A stretch of 64,000 nucleotides of DNA from assembly GCA_963971405.1 (NCBI GenBank), contig OZ020491.1:28323019-28387018 (forward strand), read 5' to 3'. Each line of letters opens with the position of its first letter. Positions within the stretch are counted from its first letter, which is position 1. The translations under genes were made by a program, and so were the position numbers. The notes beneath the pieces are model-generated. The model was not told the origin of the DNA and ran no database searches. It worked only from the letters and a program-made list of their open reading frames with translations. The stretch is from Psococerastis gibbosa. Its lineage: Eukaryota; Arthropoda; Insecta; Psocodea; Psocidae. Below, in pieces: positions 10,127 to 21,368 of the stretch.

Positions 10127-10735
10127 ATCTAGTATAGTATAGCCGTCAAAAACAGTCGGTAAATTTGCAGAAATGCTCCTCTGCATTTCGATAGATGACT
10201 TGCGGCCTTCACCGGTTCACCTGCCAAATCCAACGACAGAACACCCCCTCTTTCTAATGTACTTCAACATGAAAAGAATAATCGCTCAAGTTCTCATTAC
10301 AAAAATTGAATAAAAAGAGGTGAAACCTCATGAAAAACTTCAATGCTTAATAACTCAGAAAATCATCTAGTGGGAAAATTAGCAGCTCGTTCAGAGCTCA
10401 GCGGCAACGTAAAAAGAGGTGATGTACAGTGAGAACCCAATGGAACACTGAAGTCTTCATAACTTGCAATTAACCGCCAGTTAATTAGCACACTATGCTG
10501 AATTCAGCCGCCAATATAACAAGACTATGATGTATGTTTTCTTTTTATTAAAACTGTAATAATTTTATTAATTGTGGGCCATTTACTGCTGTTGGACCAT
10601 TTGTAATTTGTAATTGGTGATTTGAGAATTTTAATTAGGAAATTTATTCTAAAATTAAACGTCATTTCCCTTACTTTTGTATCCTATTTTTTCTTTTACT
10701 AATTTTCACGCAGTGAGGCTACTACTGGTTACCTG
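10127..10735. other. No feature recognised
   Basis: AT-rich sequence with no repeats shared in this window and no coding signal. Confidence 0.4.
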
Positions 10736-10909
10736 CAGGGGCGCCATTTTGGGACCCAGGGGGGGGGGGGGGTCAACTGCCCCCCTGCGATTAAAAAAAA
10801 ATACTTAATTCTTAATTGTCCCTGGCTAGTGAGGAAATGAGGAAATCGTTAAATATAATTGTCATCTTCCCCCCCCCCCCCATTAAAAATGTTGAAATGG
10901 CAATCCTGG
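10736..10909. mobile_element. Possible hAT-like MITE with G and C tracts
   Basis: The left end caggggcgccatttt mirrors aaatggcaatcctg at the right end. Near each end lies a homopolymer (G run at 10759-10771, C run at 10869-10880). No 8-bp duplication is visible, so the boundaries are tentative. Confidence 0.45.
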
Positions 10910-11109
10910 GCTGTGCTCTACACAGAGTCGCATTCTTGTTTAATTACCACTAAACCTTAATATCATTAACAAGGACCTCACACGCACAAAGTTTGCCTTC
11001 TTTCCCCTTACCACCCCTGGGTTTGGGTCCATTAAGGCACAAATACATTAAAAAAGTCTATAATTTAAGCGTTGGTCATGTTCCTAATTGAAATTTTCAA
11101 TTCGTTCAG

Positions 11110-11200
11110 GCTGCCAGAGAAGGGTTGAGGCAAGGGTGTTCCGCAGGGTACCGTCTTTGGACCTTTGTTATTTATAGTGGTTATTAATTAGGGATTATAT
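11110..11200 (+). pseudogene. LINE reverse transcriptase fragment
   Basis: One frame reads GKGVPQGTVFGPLLFIVVIN and then stops. This is the G-V-P-Q-G-x-x-x-G-P-L-L-F-x-x-x-I-N block that precedes the catalytic DD of non-LTR reverse transcriptases. The next residues are decayed. Confidence 0.65.
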
Positions 11201-12407
11201 TGATTTTCATGACAAAGAAACCCCAATTTTTATTGCTTTGGAATTACAGACAGGAAGGAGGTTTAAATTTGATTTTAATGCGAGAGTGACCTGGCTAATT
11301 TTTGGATGCATAACTGTCATTGAAACTGAAAAGTCCAGTTTGCAGAGAAATGGCCAATGAAACGGAAGATGCAGGTTCAAGAATGGGCATGACTACCGCT
11401 TTATTTGTTATCTTATGGTCCGACAACTTTTTCCTCAACCAATGAAACTATTCGTCTTCTTCTTCGAATGCCTCTTCTACCGAAGATCATCATGGCAATC
11501 GTAGACACGTAGATACCGTACTTTGGACTCCCCAAAAAGAAGTCAAGTATGTAAAGTATCTGATATATGTAGTCATGATGACTGTACTTGGGAATTGTAA
11601 CGCTATGATTTTCAGTTGTCTTCTGCATCCTTATGCCGTTGGCTCTTCATTGAGTTCCTCCACCTTCGCCCAACCCCAGGACAATAGAGTGCCCTAGTAG
11701 TGGTTGCTTATTTAGTGCCTGCAACTATTCACTATCCGATTATGCCACTTGGTCGGGGACTGTTTTATCCCCCCCCCCCCCAATCACCTACAGATCAACC
11801 CTAGCTCTTATTATTATTTTTAAACCAGTCAAACTAAGGTACCAACTAGTTCTGGGTGCATCTGCAAAACCAGAAAATGTTGTCTTTCACAGTTTTGAAC
11901 CTCCGTCGCCCGTTTCTCAGTCCAGTTCTCTACCAATTGCACTAAGCCGGGTGCCAGCTTCCATTGATTGATGAACTCATTAATTGAGCTCCACACTGGC
12001 CATTGTTTCAGTAGGACTTGCAGTAATTATAGGTGTCAATCAGCAATAGTCTCGAAGCAGGGTCTCATTTGAACGAGGTTCACACGCCGGGGTCACGGAC
12101 GGGTCAATTTGGGGATTAGGTGTGAAATTACTTTAATTTGATATCATCTATCATTGTGGTATTTTAATTACTATTTATTTTGATGCTCAAGTTATTAATG
12201 AAATAATTATTTACCGTGGATATTGTCATGGGCTTTATGTTGTAATTAATGCTGATTCAGCACGGCGATCGTTCTTGCTTGATGCAAGTTCCATCAAACT
12301 AGGGCCCATGGTTTTTCTCTTGACACAAGGACCTATTTATGTACAGGAATGTCCTGACGGACTTTTTATGGACTTAAACCTACGTGGCCCATTGGTGCTT
12401 GTATAAT
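11201..12407. other. No feature recognised
   Basis: AT-rich with a C run near 11769-11781. The minus-strand open frame at 11413-11628 has no domain. There may be further LINE decay after 11200 but it is not readable. Confidence 0.4.
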
Positions 12408-13015
12408 CATTTACTAGAAAAGCTATAGAAACAGACTTTTACAAATGTTACAGCCATGCACTGCAAACAGCGAACGGCGAACAATTTTCGGATGCACTTC
12501 ATGATTGGGAACACATAACATTTCATCATTCTCAATCGAAGGCCCAACAGCATTATTGAGTAACCTGCTAAATTCACTAGAGCTGCACTTACTGTGAGTG
12601 TGTGAGTGATTATTTGGAGGAATAAGTCAGCAATGTCATTTACTAGTTAAGCTATAAAAACAAACGTTTACAAAGGTTACAGACCGTGTCATTATCTAAT
12701 TTTAGCCAGCCATACACTGCAAACAGCGAACGGCGAACAATTTTTGGAAGCACATGATTGGGAACACATAACATTTCATCATTCTCAATCGTAGGTCCAA
12801 TATCATTATTGAGTAATCTGCGAAATTCACTAGAACTGCACATATTGTAAACCCGAGTGAGAGCTTAATTGGAGGAATAAGTCAGCAATTTCATTTATTA
12901 GATCCGCTATAAAAACTGTAACGCTATAAGACTATTAAAGCAACAAGTCATTATCTAAAATTAGCCAGCCGTGCACTGCAAGCAGTCGGCGAACAATTTT
13001 TGGATGCACTTCAAA
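12408..13015. repeat. Tandem repeat, about 2.5 units of 230-256 bp
   Basis: Unit starts at about 12408 (catttactagaaaagctata), 12637 (catttactagttaagctata) and 12893 (catttattagatccgctata). Each unit carries cactgcaaacagcgaacggc or a variant and gaacaatttttggat; the first two also share gggaacacataacatttcat. Units differ by substitutions and indels. Stops break every frame. Confidence 0.8.
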
Positions 13016-13479
13016 TTGTCTGCAATAGAAAAGAGAACATACCCACAGGCGTATTGCATGTATTAACCCCCTCATTAATTTTCAAGCTCAAATTATATAC
13101 AACTAATGAGTCACTGTAATTATTTGCGTTTGTCCCATTCCCCGTGTGTGCAATAAAACATATATATATAACAGACTTGGCGAGACAAACTAATAGGATA
13201 TAATCATTTAGGGGGGATTGAGCACAAATTTTGCGCACCTCTCCGTTCCGTAGAAGAGTAATGGCCGGCGATTTAGCTCTGTCTAATTCACTGGTCACTG
13301 TTACAAATGGAAACTATCCATCTGGCCTCAAGATCTTTTAGATCTAGTAAGTAGTGGTGGCTTATTTTGATCCTATATGAGGGGACCAAGGTCCCCTTAA
13401 CATTAATTTTGTACCACAGAGAGATGCAATTCAATAAGAACCGCTCCGAGTTAGCTTGAACTCGTTTCTGTACTAGGTT
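13016..13479. other. No feature recognised
   Basis: AT-rich sequence. Minus-strand open frames at 13011-13298 and 13288-13482 have no domain and no support. Confidence 0.4.
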
Positions 13480-13700
13480 CACTCATGTTTTGATAGTAAG
13501 CTTGTCTCAGCTTGCCCATTATCACTTGTGTAGGTTGACATCGAGAACGCATAACAGTTTGCCAATGGCCAAATATTCATAAACAATAAAAATAATGTTT
13601 GAAATTCATGAGGTCGTTGGCATTGAACAAGGGACCTATGGGCCTCTAGTAAGTTGGCCTGGGTCCATAAGAAGTCCTTCAAACAAATTACAATTACAAT
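13480..13700 (-). repeat. Dispersed repeat RepX, reverse copy
   Basis: Member of a ~260-bp family. In forward sense it carries ccattggcaaactggt, gatgtcaacctacaccggct and gacaagctgagacaagctta, then ccattgacgcaatgaaacag. Other copies: 17245-17505, 20745-20905, 22205-22480, 23180-23440, 53997-54140 and 54525-54640. It has no pol III boxes and no open frame, so the class is unknown. Confidence 0.75.
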
Positions 13701-13735
13701 ACAATAACTTGGACATGCTTTCCTATAGAAGATAT

Positions 13736-13982
13736 ATGAGGAGCTTGGTTACAAACGTGGCCAACTCCGTTTGTTCACAAAATGAGGTTTTGATTCGAAC
13801 TTGCAGAAAATTTTAATGTCCACCTGCACGTTGTAAAGTGACAAAAGCAGACAGATTGCGCACAGAAGCGATGAGAAGTCTAGGGTTAGCTATAAACGTA
13901 ATGCAATTTTCAACAGAAAATCCGCTCTGCTGAAAAATTCTACAACTTGGAGTTGGCCATGTTTGTAAACAACCTCCTCATA
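13736..13982. mobile_element. MITE-2, about 247 bp
   Basis: The ends atgaggagcttggttacaaa and the complement of gtttgtaaacaacctcctca form inverted repeats extending through ggccaactcc. A second copy with the same interior (cacctgcacgttgtaaa, then gattgcgcacagaagcg) is at 36311-36557. Confidence 0.75.
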
Positions 13983-14305
13983 TAGTATTCCATAGTAAAT
14001 AATTTTTCTAGGGTTTAATTTTGGTTGCCTCAACATTCCATTTCCCAAAGCATTGAATTCGATCGGACGATTGCATAGTCGAGAACGGGCATGTATTGTA
14101 TATTAAAACACAGTAATCATGGGAGGTTATGCAATGTATTGGGGCATGAAAAATCCATCATTTCTTTAAAAAATATTTTTTTGTACAAAACTAAAACCAT
14201 CTTTGAAACTTTGTTTGGAAAGCAACCTGGTCCATTTTGTTACTCTAAGATGAAACACTTCAGCGCACCAAAAATATTTTTCCAATCATGACACCACCCG
14301 GTACA
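13983..14305. other. No feature recognised
   Basis: Non-coding linker. The 66-residue open frame at 14091-14291 is unsupported. Confidence 0.4.
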
Positions 14306-15190
14306 TTTTTGCTTTCCAATTTATACATAGTATAAGGAAAGCTATGTGATGGTCAAAATTTCCGAGATTTCAACGGATTTACACGTTTTGAGGTCCCAGG
14401 AACCCAAAAAAGTGGTTTTTACGAAATGTCTGTCTGTAGCTCTGTCTGTCTGTCGCTCTGTTTGTCTGTCTGTTTGTCTGTTCATTAATTTCCGGGCAAA
14501 CTACTCAGTCGATTTTGATGAAATTTAGCATGTAGGTTTAGAAAAATCATACCTCGACATTGTTTTATTTTTATTTTGGGCTAACTCAATTTGGCGGGGT
14601 TTTATTCTCAAAAAACTCCAAAAAACTGTCTAAAAAAATTATTACCCAAAAACGGCTACAACGATTTCTTTGAAATTCACATAAATTCTAGCTGTCATTA
14701 ATGTTAATAAAATGCGAGGGGTCGCTTGCCCCTTGATAGTTTGATTATGGGGGTAAAAAAATAAAAATAACTAAATTTTAATGAAAAATGACTAAAAAAT
14801 AAATAATTTTTCTGCGAAACCTTTCCATTGACGATTTCTACCTTCAGGTATGTTTTAGGTGTTAAATTGAGTAACGAAACCGGACAGGTTGCTTTCGCAA
14901 AAAACTATTTGGTTTTGTGCAAAAAAAGCTTTTTTGAAAAAATGATAGAAAATTCACGCTCAAATGCATTGCATGGCCTGTCATAATTACTGTGTTGGTC
15001 TGATGTATCTAGAATCTAGAATTTACCTCACCTCCAGTGAAGTTAGGTGGACAACCCGACCCCCCCCCCCCCCCCCCAGACATCCGAAATTTAACCATTG
15101 GAAAATTATTTACCATGAAGTTACTCATTTTCTCCATCTACTAATTGATAAATTGGAAGGCATGTTCGAGTAAACTCGGACCGGTTCTTA
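14306..15190 (+). mobile_element. HINE/DINE-like element, full copy
   Basis: Starts with gctttccaatttatac, whose core is repeated inverted near the 3' end (ataaattgga near 15148). An imperfect GTCT/GTTT microsatellite spans 14427-14480, followed by gggcaaactactcagtcgat and ttttgatgaaatttagcatg. The 3' end forms an 8-bp hairpin (gttcgagt 15164-15171, actcggac 15174-15181) followed by cggttctt. These traits resemble non-autonomous Helentrons (DINE-1/INE-1 type). No coding capacity is present. The class assignment is inference. Confidence 0.7.
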
Positions 15191-15310
15191 CAATAGGTGG
15201 TCACAGGCGGCGTGGCAAGTGAACCCAGAAATTCAAATATATCATTTTGGCGGGAAGCGAAAGCCACATCTCTCTAATATAGAACTCATAACCCAATGAA
15301 GTCTAGACTT
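15191..15310. other. No feature recognised
   Basis: Short linker between two repeats. Confidence 0.4.
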
Positions 15311-15522
15311 AAATAAGGACTTTTTTTTTGTTCTATTACTAAGCCAACCTAGCGGAGTTAGGGCTATAAAGCTCTCTCTTACACTCAACTAGGAAGACCC
15401 GGGACCGCCTGCTTTACATGCCCTCCGAAGCATGGCCAGAAAATGTAGCCAGTGTGGGACTCGAACCAACAACCTTTCAGGTGAAAGTTAGAGTCCGTAC
15501 CACTACTCTACATGTCCTGACT
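15311..15522 (-). mobile_element. SINE-A, complete reverse copy
   Basis: Read on the minus strand it has the A-box-like tagagtagtgg, the B box ggttcgagtcc, the core catgcttcggagggcatgta followed by aagcaggcggtcccgg, and the aggttggcttagtaatagaa tail with A/T-rich end. It is the best-preserved copy in the window. Confidence 0.85.
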
Positions 15523-15616
15523 TGGGGGCTGGGATAGGATCCTCTCCCTTGTGGTCAGCAACATGCCTTGCTAGCATTCGCGTTTCCCCTATGCGCGAAA
15601 TTTACGTGCCTAAAAG

Positions 15617-15770
15617 GATAAATAAATAAATAAATATTGATTTGTTATATTACTAATTCTATTGCCCTCCGAAGCATGGCCAGAAAATGTAGCAAGTGTG
15701 GGATTCGAACCAACAACCTTTCGGGTGAACGTCGGAGTCTGTACCACCATTCCACATGTCCTGGCATGAT
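15617..15770 (-). mobile_element. SINE-A, internally deleted reverse copy
   Basis: Has the head (B box written ggttcgaatcc in sense) and core start catgcttcggagggca, then jumps to the attagtaatataacaa tail. The stretch from the core to the end is deleted. Confidence 0.75.
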
Positions 15771-15774
15771 TGGG

Positions 15775-15873
15775 GGCACCAATAAATTTCCTTGCATATC
15801 GGATCTCGGATCGAACCCCAACCTACCGCTCCATGGTCTAATTCCCTACCAGCTGAACTATTCACACCCACAG
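15775..15873 (-). pseudogene. tRNA-like segment upstream of SINE-A
   Basis: In sense orientation it reads tagttcagctggtag, later ggttggggttcgatcc, resembling tRNA A and B boxes at natural spacing. The acceptor strands do not pair and the anticodon arm is imperfect, so this is not a functional tRNA gene. It abuts the SINE head and may represent a second tRNA-derived module. Confidence 0.45.
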
Positions 15874-16350
15874 TCATCAAAGAAGAACGTTAATTATCAT
15901 AAATACAAAACACAATGTTGATAGACATGCGTGGGGTAATATCCTGTTCCAAAAGTCATTTAGCTGCCAATAGACCCAAAATCTGACAGATTTGGAGACG
16001 CAGGTCTCTTTGGGTGACCCCCGTAATGGGCTCCTATTCGTTAATAGTCTGTGAGATTTAGTCTGACATAGATATGCAACGCATCTGGGGGGAGTTTTTT
16101 ATTGTATTTATTTTCTGAATGGCGCCATTGTGTTGTCTTGGGTTCCACGTTTATACTTCCTCGGATTGTTTATAGCCTGGAGTATTTTATGGGAATCTTC
16201 CAAAATTTTTGGATAACAACATGACGCGAGACATAATTAATTAAATAAGAACTCGTTACACAGTGGGGAGTGGCCAGATTGGCAAAATCGCTCCTTGGAC
16301 ACTTATAGGCCGTGATAGCTCGTTCCATGCATTTTATGTGGCAAGAGAAA
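15874..16350. other. No feature recognised
   Basis: Non-coding linker. A minus-strand open frame at 16170-16580 runs across the HINE-like boundary and its G homopolymer, so it is not a gene. Confidence 0.4.
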
Positions 16351-17213
16351 AGAACCGGTCCGAGTTTACTCGAACATGCTTTCCAACTTATCAACATTAG
16401 TAGATAGAGAATATGAGTAATTTCATGGTAAATAATTTTCCAGTGGTTAAATTTCCGATATCTCGGGGGGGGGGGGGGAGGGGGGGTTGTCCACCAGTCG
16501 TCACTGGAGGTGATGTAAATTCTAGGTATGTCAGACCAGCACATTACCACACAGCAATACTGGCAGGGTAAACAATACATCTGAGCGTGAATTTTCTATC
16601 ATTAAAAAAAAAAAAATTGCACAAAACCAACGAATTTTTTGGGAAAGTAATCTGTCCGGTTTCGTTACTCAATTTAACACCTAAAACATGCCTGAAGGTA
16701 GAAATCATCGATAGAAAGGTTTCGCAGAAAAATTATCTTTTAGTCATTTTTCATTAAAATTTAGTTATTTTTATTTTTTTACCCCCAGAAGCAAACTATC
16801 AAGGGGCAAGGGACCCCCCGCATTTTGTCAACATTAATATCGACAACAATATATGTGAATTTAAAAGAAATCGTTGGAGCCGTTTTGGATAAATAATTTT
16901 TTATACGTTTTTTTTAGTTTTTTGAAAATAAAACCGTCCCAAATTGAAATAGCCCAAAATAAAAAAAACCATCCCGAGGTATGATTTTTGTGAACCTACA
17001 TACCGAATTTCATCAAAATCAACCGTGTAGTTTGCCCGGAAATCGACGCACAGACAGACAGACAGAGCGACAGAGCGACAGACAGACAATTCGTAAAAAC
17101 CACATTTTTGATTCCTGGGACCTCAAAACGTGTAAATCCGTTGAAATCTCGGAATCGAAAATTTCGACCATCACAAAGCTTTCCTTATACTACGTATAAA
17201 TTGGAAAGCAAGA
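16351..17213 (-). mobile_element. HINE/DINE-like element, full reverse copy
   Basis: Begins with agaaccggtccgagtttact (complement of the 3' hairpin end) and finishes with ataaattggaaagcaaga (complement of the 5' end). The GTCT repeat appears as cagacagacagac at about 17050-17085. A G tract of variable length sits at 16467-16487, at the same place as the C runs in the 14306 and 40781 copies. Confidence 0.75.
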
Positions 17214-17244
17214 AATGTAAACAATAACAACTATAATAGTAATA

Positions 17245-17505
17245 ATGTCATGCTTTCGCCTGTTTCATTGTGTCAATGGTAAGCTTGTCTTAGCTTGTCC
17301 ATTATCGCTTGTAGCCGGTATAGGTTACCATCGAGGACGTAAACCAGTTTGCCAATGGCAACACATATTTTCGGAAACAAAATAAATAATTCCCGAAATC
17401 CATGGGATCGTAGGCATTGGACAAAGGACCAATGAGCCACACTATAAGTAGACCTAGGTTCATATTGAGTCCTTTGGTATATATACAAGCAAGTACAATA
17501 CTAGT
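17245..17505 (-). repeat. RepX, near-complete reverse copy
   Basis: Contains the complement of gacaagctaagacaagctta, gcaaactggtttacgtcc and the distal part around ggtcctttgtccaatgccta, which helps define the family's full extent. Confidence 0.7.
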
Positions 17506-18794
17506 TCATAAGGACCAATACTGAAATAAAACAGATAAAATAATTAATTTACAAATTCTCTCTTGTCTAAGCTCATTTCATTTTAGAGGGGACATGACTC
17601 CTGAACCCCAAGGTGTCGCCCTTGCCCCCCCTCCCCGCCAAACCGTAAACGTAGGCTGCCAATCGTATTTGGCAGATCAAAGATGAGAACATTCAGATCC
17701 GACCTCGTACATATCTCAAACACAATAGGTAGAACCGTTAGTCAATTACCATATGCAAATTCCTCAACACTAGACGCCTACCCAATTTCGCCCCTTCATC
17801 TGTTCTGTCTTGGGGGGGGGGGTTTCAACCTCCCCCCACCCTCCCCTAACAATTGATCAGTAGTCGGTGTAATTTGTCTCGCGGTTTCCTTGAAGTGTAG
17901 TTTCAACTCCCCTCGTCTAATAACAATTTTAAAAAATACATAAAGTATTTTTTTCTAGTAGTAACAGAACTTACTTTGGGTGAGTAGTAATTTTCTGGAA
18001 AATTAATATTTTTTCCCCATGTTTTGACATCATTTTCAAATCTAAATATACACCTTTTCATTGTTTTTGATCTTTAATTGTAATACTACGAACGTTTTCA
18101 GTAACTTAACGTGCTTAAGATCAATTGGGGAAAGTACATTGAAACCCCTTACTCTAAAAAGCTCTAGAAGAAATTTTAAATATTTTATCTGATAATTAAA
18201 ATTATTATTTTCTCATAAACATCAACATATTACAATTTAAATATTTTTTTTACATAATTCAACACCGCATTTTACGCATAAAATTCAACGTTTTCCCCAT
18301 TTTGGGGCCTATTTGTAATAGTATGAGCGTTCTCAGTAATTTAGCGTGTTAAGGGCAATTGGGGAAAGTACATGGAGAAGAATATACCTTGGGGAGTAGT
18401 TTAAGAAAGTTAGGGGGCGGTAAGATGTTAATTGGATACAAACGTTAACTTACATTTAGGGGATTAACCATACATCTCCTGGTTTAAACAGCCCTAAAAT
18501 TGAACCGTCTGTATTAAGAAAATGTAACCCCCACTTCCTGTTTGTTCCTTTTCGCACAAGGTCTAGTTTCCCATGAAATATTGGCCGTAGAGCCATAAAT
18601 GACACGTTGTAGTGGTGAAGAAATGTTGCGCTACATTTTCAAATGTACTATCACCAATTTGAATCAGTTTGGGACCTGGAACTAACATAGAGCCGAGCCT
18701 TTCAAATTGTTATATAATTGAGGGGACCTCATGATTATATTTTATTCCGGCCATTTTCTTATTTAGCCATTAACTTAATGGTTGTTTTCCTATT
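17506..18794. other. AT-rich stretch with a diverged direct duplication
   Basis: The segment at about 18075-18140 (taatactacgaacgttttca ... caattggggaaagtaca) recurs at about 18310-18375 (taatagtatgagcgttctca ... caattggggaaagtaca), a ~237-bp spaced direct duplication. C and G runs lie near 17620-17640 and 17812-17822. No coding signal. Confidence 0.5.
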
Positions 18795-19245
18795 TTTACG
18801 TTAGTATTTAAGAAAAGCTTCGTGATGGTCGGAATTTTCAGTTTTCGAGATTTCAACGGATTTACACGTTATGAGACTTTTGAGAAACCAAAAAAATGTT
18901 GTTTTTACGAAATTTCTGTCTGCCTGTTCGTTTGCCGATTTGCTGGCAAACTAAACAGTGGATTTTAATGAAATTTGCCATTACACAATAAACATACCTT
19001 AGGATATGGTTTTGTTATCTTGTGCTATCTTAATTTGGGGGGGTTTTACTTTCAAAAAACTCAAAAATAACGGCCAAAAACATTATTTCTTAGAAACGGC
19101 TCTTACGATTTCATTTAAATTCAGATATATTGTAGTTGTTATTAATGTAAACAAAATGCAATAGATCGCTTGCCCCTTGAAAGTTCGGTACTGCGGGTGA
19201 AATAATAAACAAGACTCATTTTTCATGAAAAATTACTTTAACCCC
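18795..19245 (+). mobile_element. HINE/DINE-like element, 5' half
   Basis: Aligns with the 5' part of the 14306 copy, from aagcttcgtgatggtcgga through the degenerate GTCT region and atgaaatttgccatt to gcttgccccttgaaagtt. The 3' hairpin half is missing. Confidence 0.65.
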
Positions 19246-19255
19246 TTTACTATAG

Positions 19256-19277
19256 ATAAGATAAGATAAGATAAGAT
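19256..19277. repeat. (GATAA)n microsatellite
   Basis: Four tandem ataag/gataa units. Confidence 0.8.
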
Positions 19278-20478
19278 ACTGTTTATTTCAAAGGTATTCG
19301 AAGAATACATAGAAATCGTAAAATAGTCCAGAACATTATCCACATTATCCACACGGTTTCACCAGAACATCAGAACCATGTGGAAGCAATGCCAATAAGT
19401 TCTGAAAAACCGAGGTGGACGTAGGAAAAAAAGAAGGTGCCTTGATCCCCCTTGAGTAAAAGCTACGGTTAACGAACCTCCAGACATCAATCTAAAATAT
19501 GGCACAAAGTCATAGCAAAGCTCTAAGAAATTGCAGATGTGATAAGGGGTGAGATGCACCCCTGATAATATAAAATCAGCACTTTATTGTCGATGCTCAC
19601 TACCCCTAACGGCCGAACCACCCCTAAGTGTTGCACATCATCTGCCACATGTCGCCGAAACTACAGCCGATGATCTGTTATCTATGGACAGTATTCGACA
19701 GAGATGCGGTTGGATAGTTCGGATTTGCGGTAAAACTGCTGCAGCTGCTAATTTTGAGCTGTAGGGGGTTGATTGCGAAAATAAGGGTTGATGTTTTGGA
19801 AGTTGATTAGACTCCTATATTCAAAGGGAATTTATCCTTTTTTTAAAAAACAACCTTCAGCTATTTAATTAATTTCTCGGCCAAGAGTCTTTTCATAAAT
19901 GTTTTTTCAGCATCTCTAATGTCAACGACGAGTAAACTATGGTAATACACAATAGACTATTTCTTTTGAACAATAGTATCCATAAAAATCGATAAAATCG
20001 AAAAGTTTAAGTCCTATTTCTGGAATTCGTCGTCTGCTTCTCTCATATAGACGAGGTATAAAAGCAAACTGTGCCAAGTCCACACATAATAGGTTACAAA
20101 AGAGTTCGCTTGAAAATCTCGACATTTTCTCTCTAAAAAAAAGACGCATAGCTTTGACAGATAAAATTTGATTTTTGCTGAAAAAGCACCGCCATAACCA
20201 ACGAGGGTGAGGGACTGAATTTTTGTGAATAGAAATAGTCTAGTCAGCTGCGTGGACGGTAAATGGGGAGCTCCCCAGTGGTTAACCCCATTTTGGTTTC
20301 TTATAGCTGACACTTTACGGTTGGCTTACGCATCAGCGTAACAAAACTGCTGATACGAGCTAAACATATTTGACTCGTATCCGAACTTATTTAAGCCAGG
20401 TGTATGCCTTTCTTGAAATTAGCTGAGCTTCTGAGTAGTAACTTATGGACTCAGAGGCGAAAATGTGAAAATCCCTAA
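19278..20478. other. No feature recognised
   Basis: Non-coding. Several 66-99 residue open frames overlap on both strands without domains. The one at 20014-20313 minus contains no recognisable motif. Confidence 0.4.
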
Positions 20479-20619
20479 GGCGGGGCTTCCAGATACGTCA
20501 ATGGTCAATGAGAAATGTGAAATTGACGTTTTAGCAGACATTAAAGACATACTAAAAATTCTGCTACCACGTCAAAACCATATTTCTCATTGACCATTGA
20601 CGTACGTGGAAACCCCGCC
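20479..20619. mobile_element. MITE-1 (Tourist/Harbinger-like), 141 bp
   Basis: Terminal repeats ggcggggcttcc and ggaaaccccgcc are flanked by a perfect TAA duplication (20476-20478 and 20620-20622). The arms continue through caatggtcaatgagaaat, and the loop carries gcagacattaaagacatact. A 3-bp TWA duplication with GC-rich palindromic ends fits non-autonomous PIF/Harbinger elements. Confidence 0.8.
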
Positions 20620-20744
20620 TAATCTGTGCCTCCTCGTCGTGTAGATGGAAGCGCGCAATGGTGACTGACTGAAAAGATAGGGGACTGAGTTTGAGCCGGG
20701 ACAAACGAAAAACACAGCTTTTCTGTGCAGTGTTTGTGTGTGTC

Positions 20745-20905
20745 TGTGTTGCTTCCGTAAGAATTTTTGGCCATTGACAAACTGGAATACGTCCTCAATG
20801 TCAACCTACACCGGCTACAAGCGATAATGGACAAGCTGAGACAAGCTTACTATTGACGCAATGAAACAGGCAAAAGCATGACTTAACCAGATACGAGTCT
20901 TGTTG
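20745..20905 (+). repeat. RepX, 3' part
   Basis: Starts near tttttggccattgacaaact and runs through gataatggacaagctgagac to caatgaaacaggcaaaagca. Confidence 0.7.
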
Positions 20906-21364
20906 TAAGTTTATTTATCACGTTATAAATTAATCGATACTACATAAGTTTATTTCTATTTTGACCCCCCAACTGCCCCCCCCCCCCCAAATTGGGCTGG
21001 ATCCGTCCATGTCCATGGCCGATGCCCAACTTAATTCTTCTCAAATGAAAAAAAATAGAAACCAAACAAAGCAATACAATCTAAAAGAAAGCCTATCTAG
21101 ACGAAGCCATTTACTGGATAAAATTAATGGATAAAATTATGAACAATATTTCTCCGAAACAATACGGCAACATTGTCTATATTGCAGTTTACGAAAACTA
21201 TTTGGCAACAGCGCAATTCAGTGAAAGGAAAGCTTTATTGCTCTCATTTGAAATTTTATTATTTGCCATTGAATCATTTTTTTTTAAATTTATGTTATGA
21301 CCAACGTCTGCTGATGGGACATTCAATTGTTATCAGTACCCTCTAGACTCATTCCTACATTTGG
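20906..21364. other. No feature recognised
   Basis: AT-rich with a C run at 20979-20988. No repeats or coding signal. Confidence 0.4.
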
Positions 21365-21368
21365 TTAA

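Noticed and set aside
12408..13015. CRISPR-like array
   Set aside because: The repeats are 230-256 bp tandem units with no short spacer structure, in a eukaryotic context.
15775..15873. Functional tRNA gene on the minus strand
   Set aside because: The boxes are tRNA-like, but the acceptor strands do not pair and the anticodon arm is imperfect.
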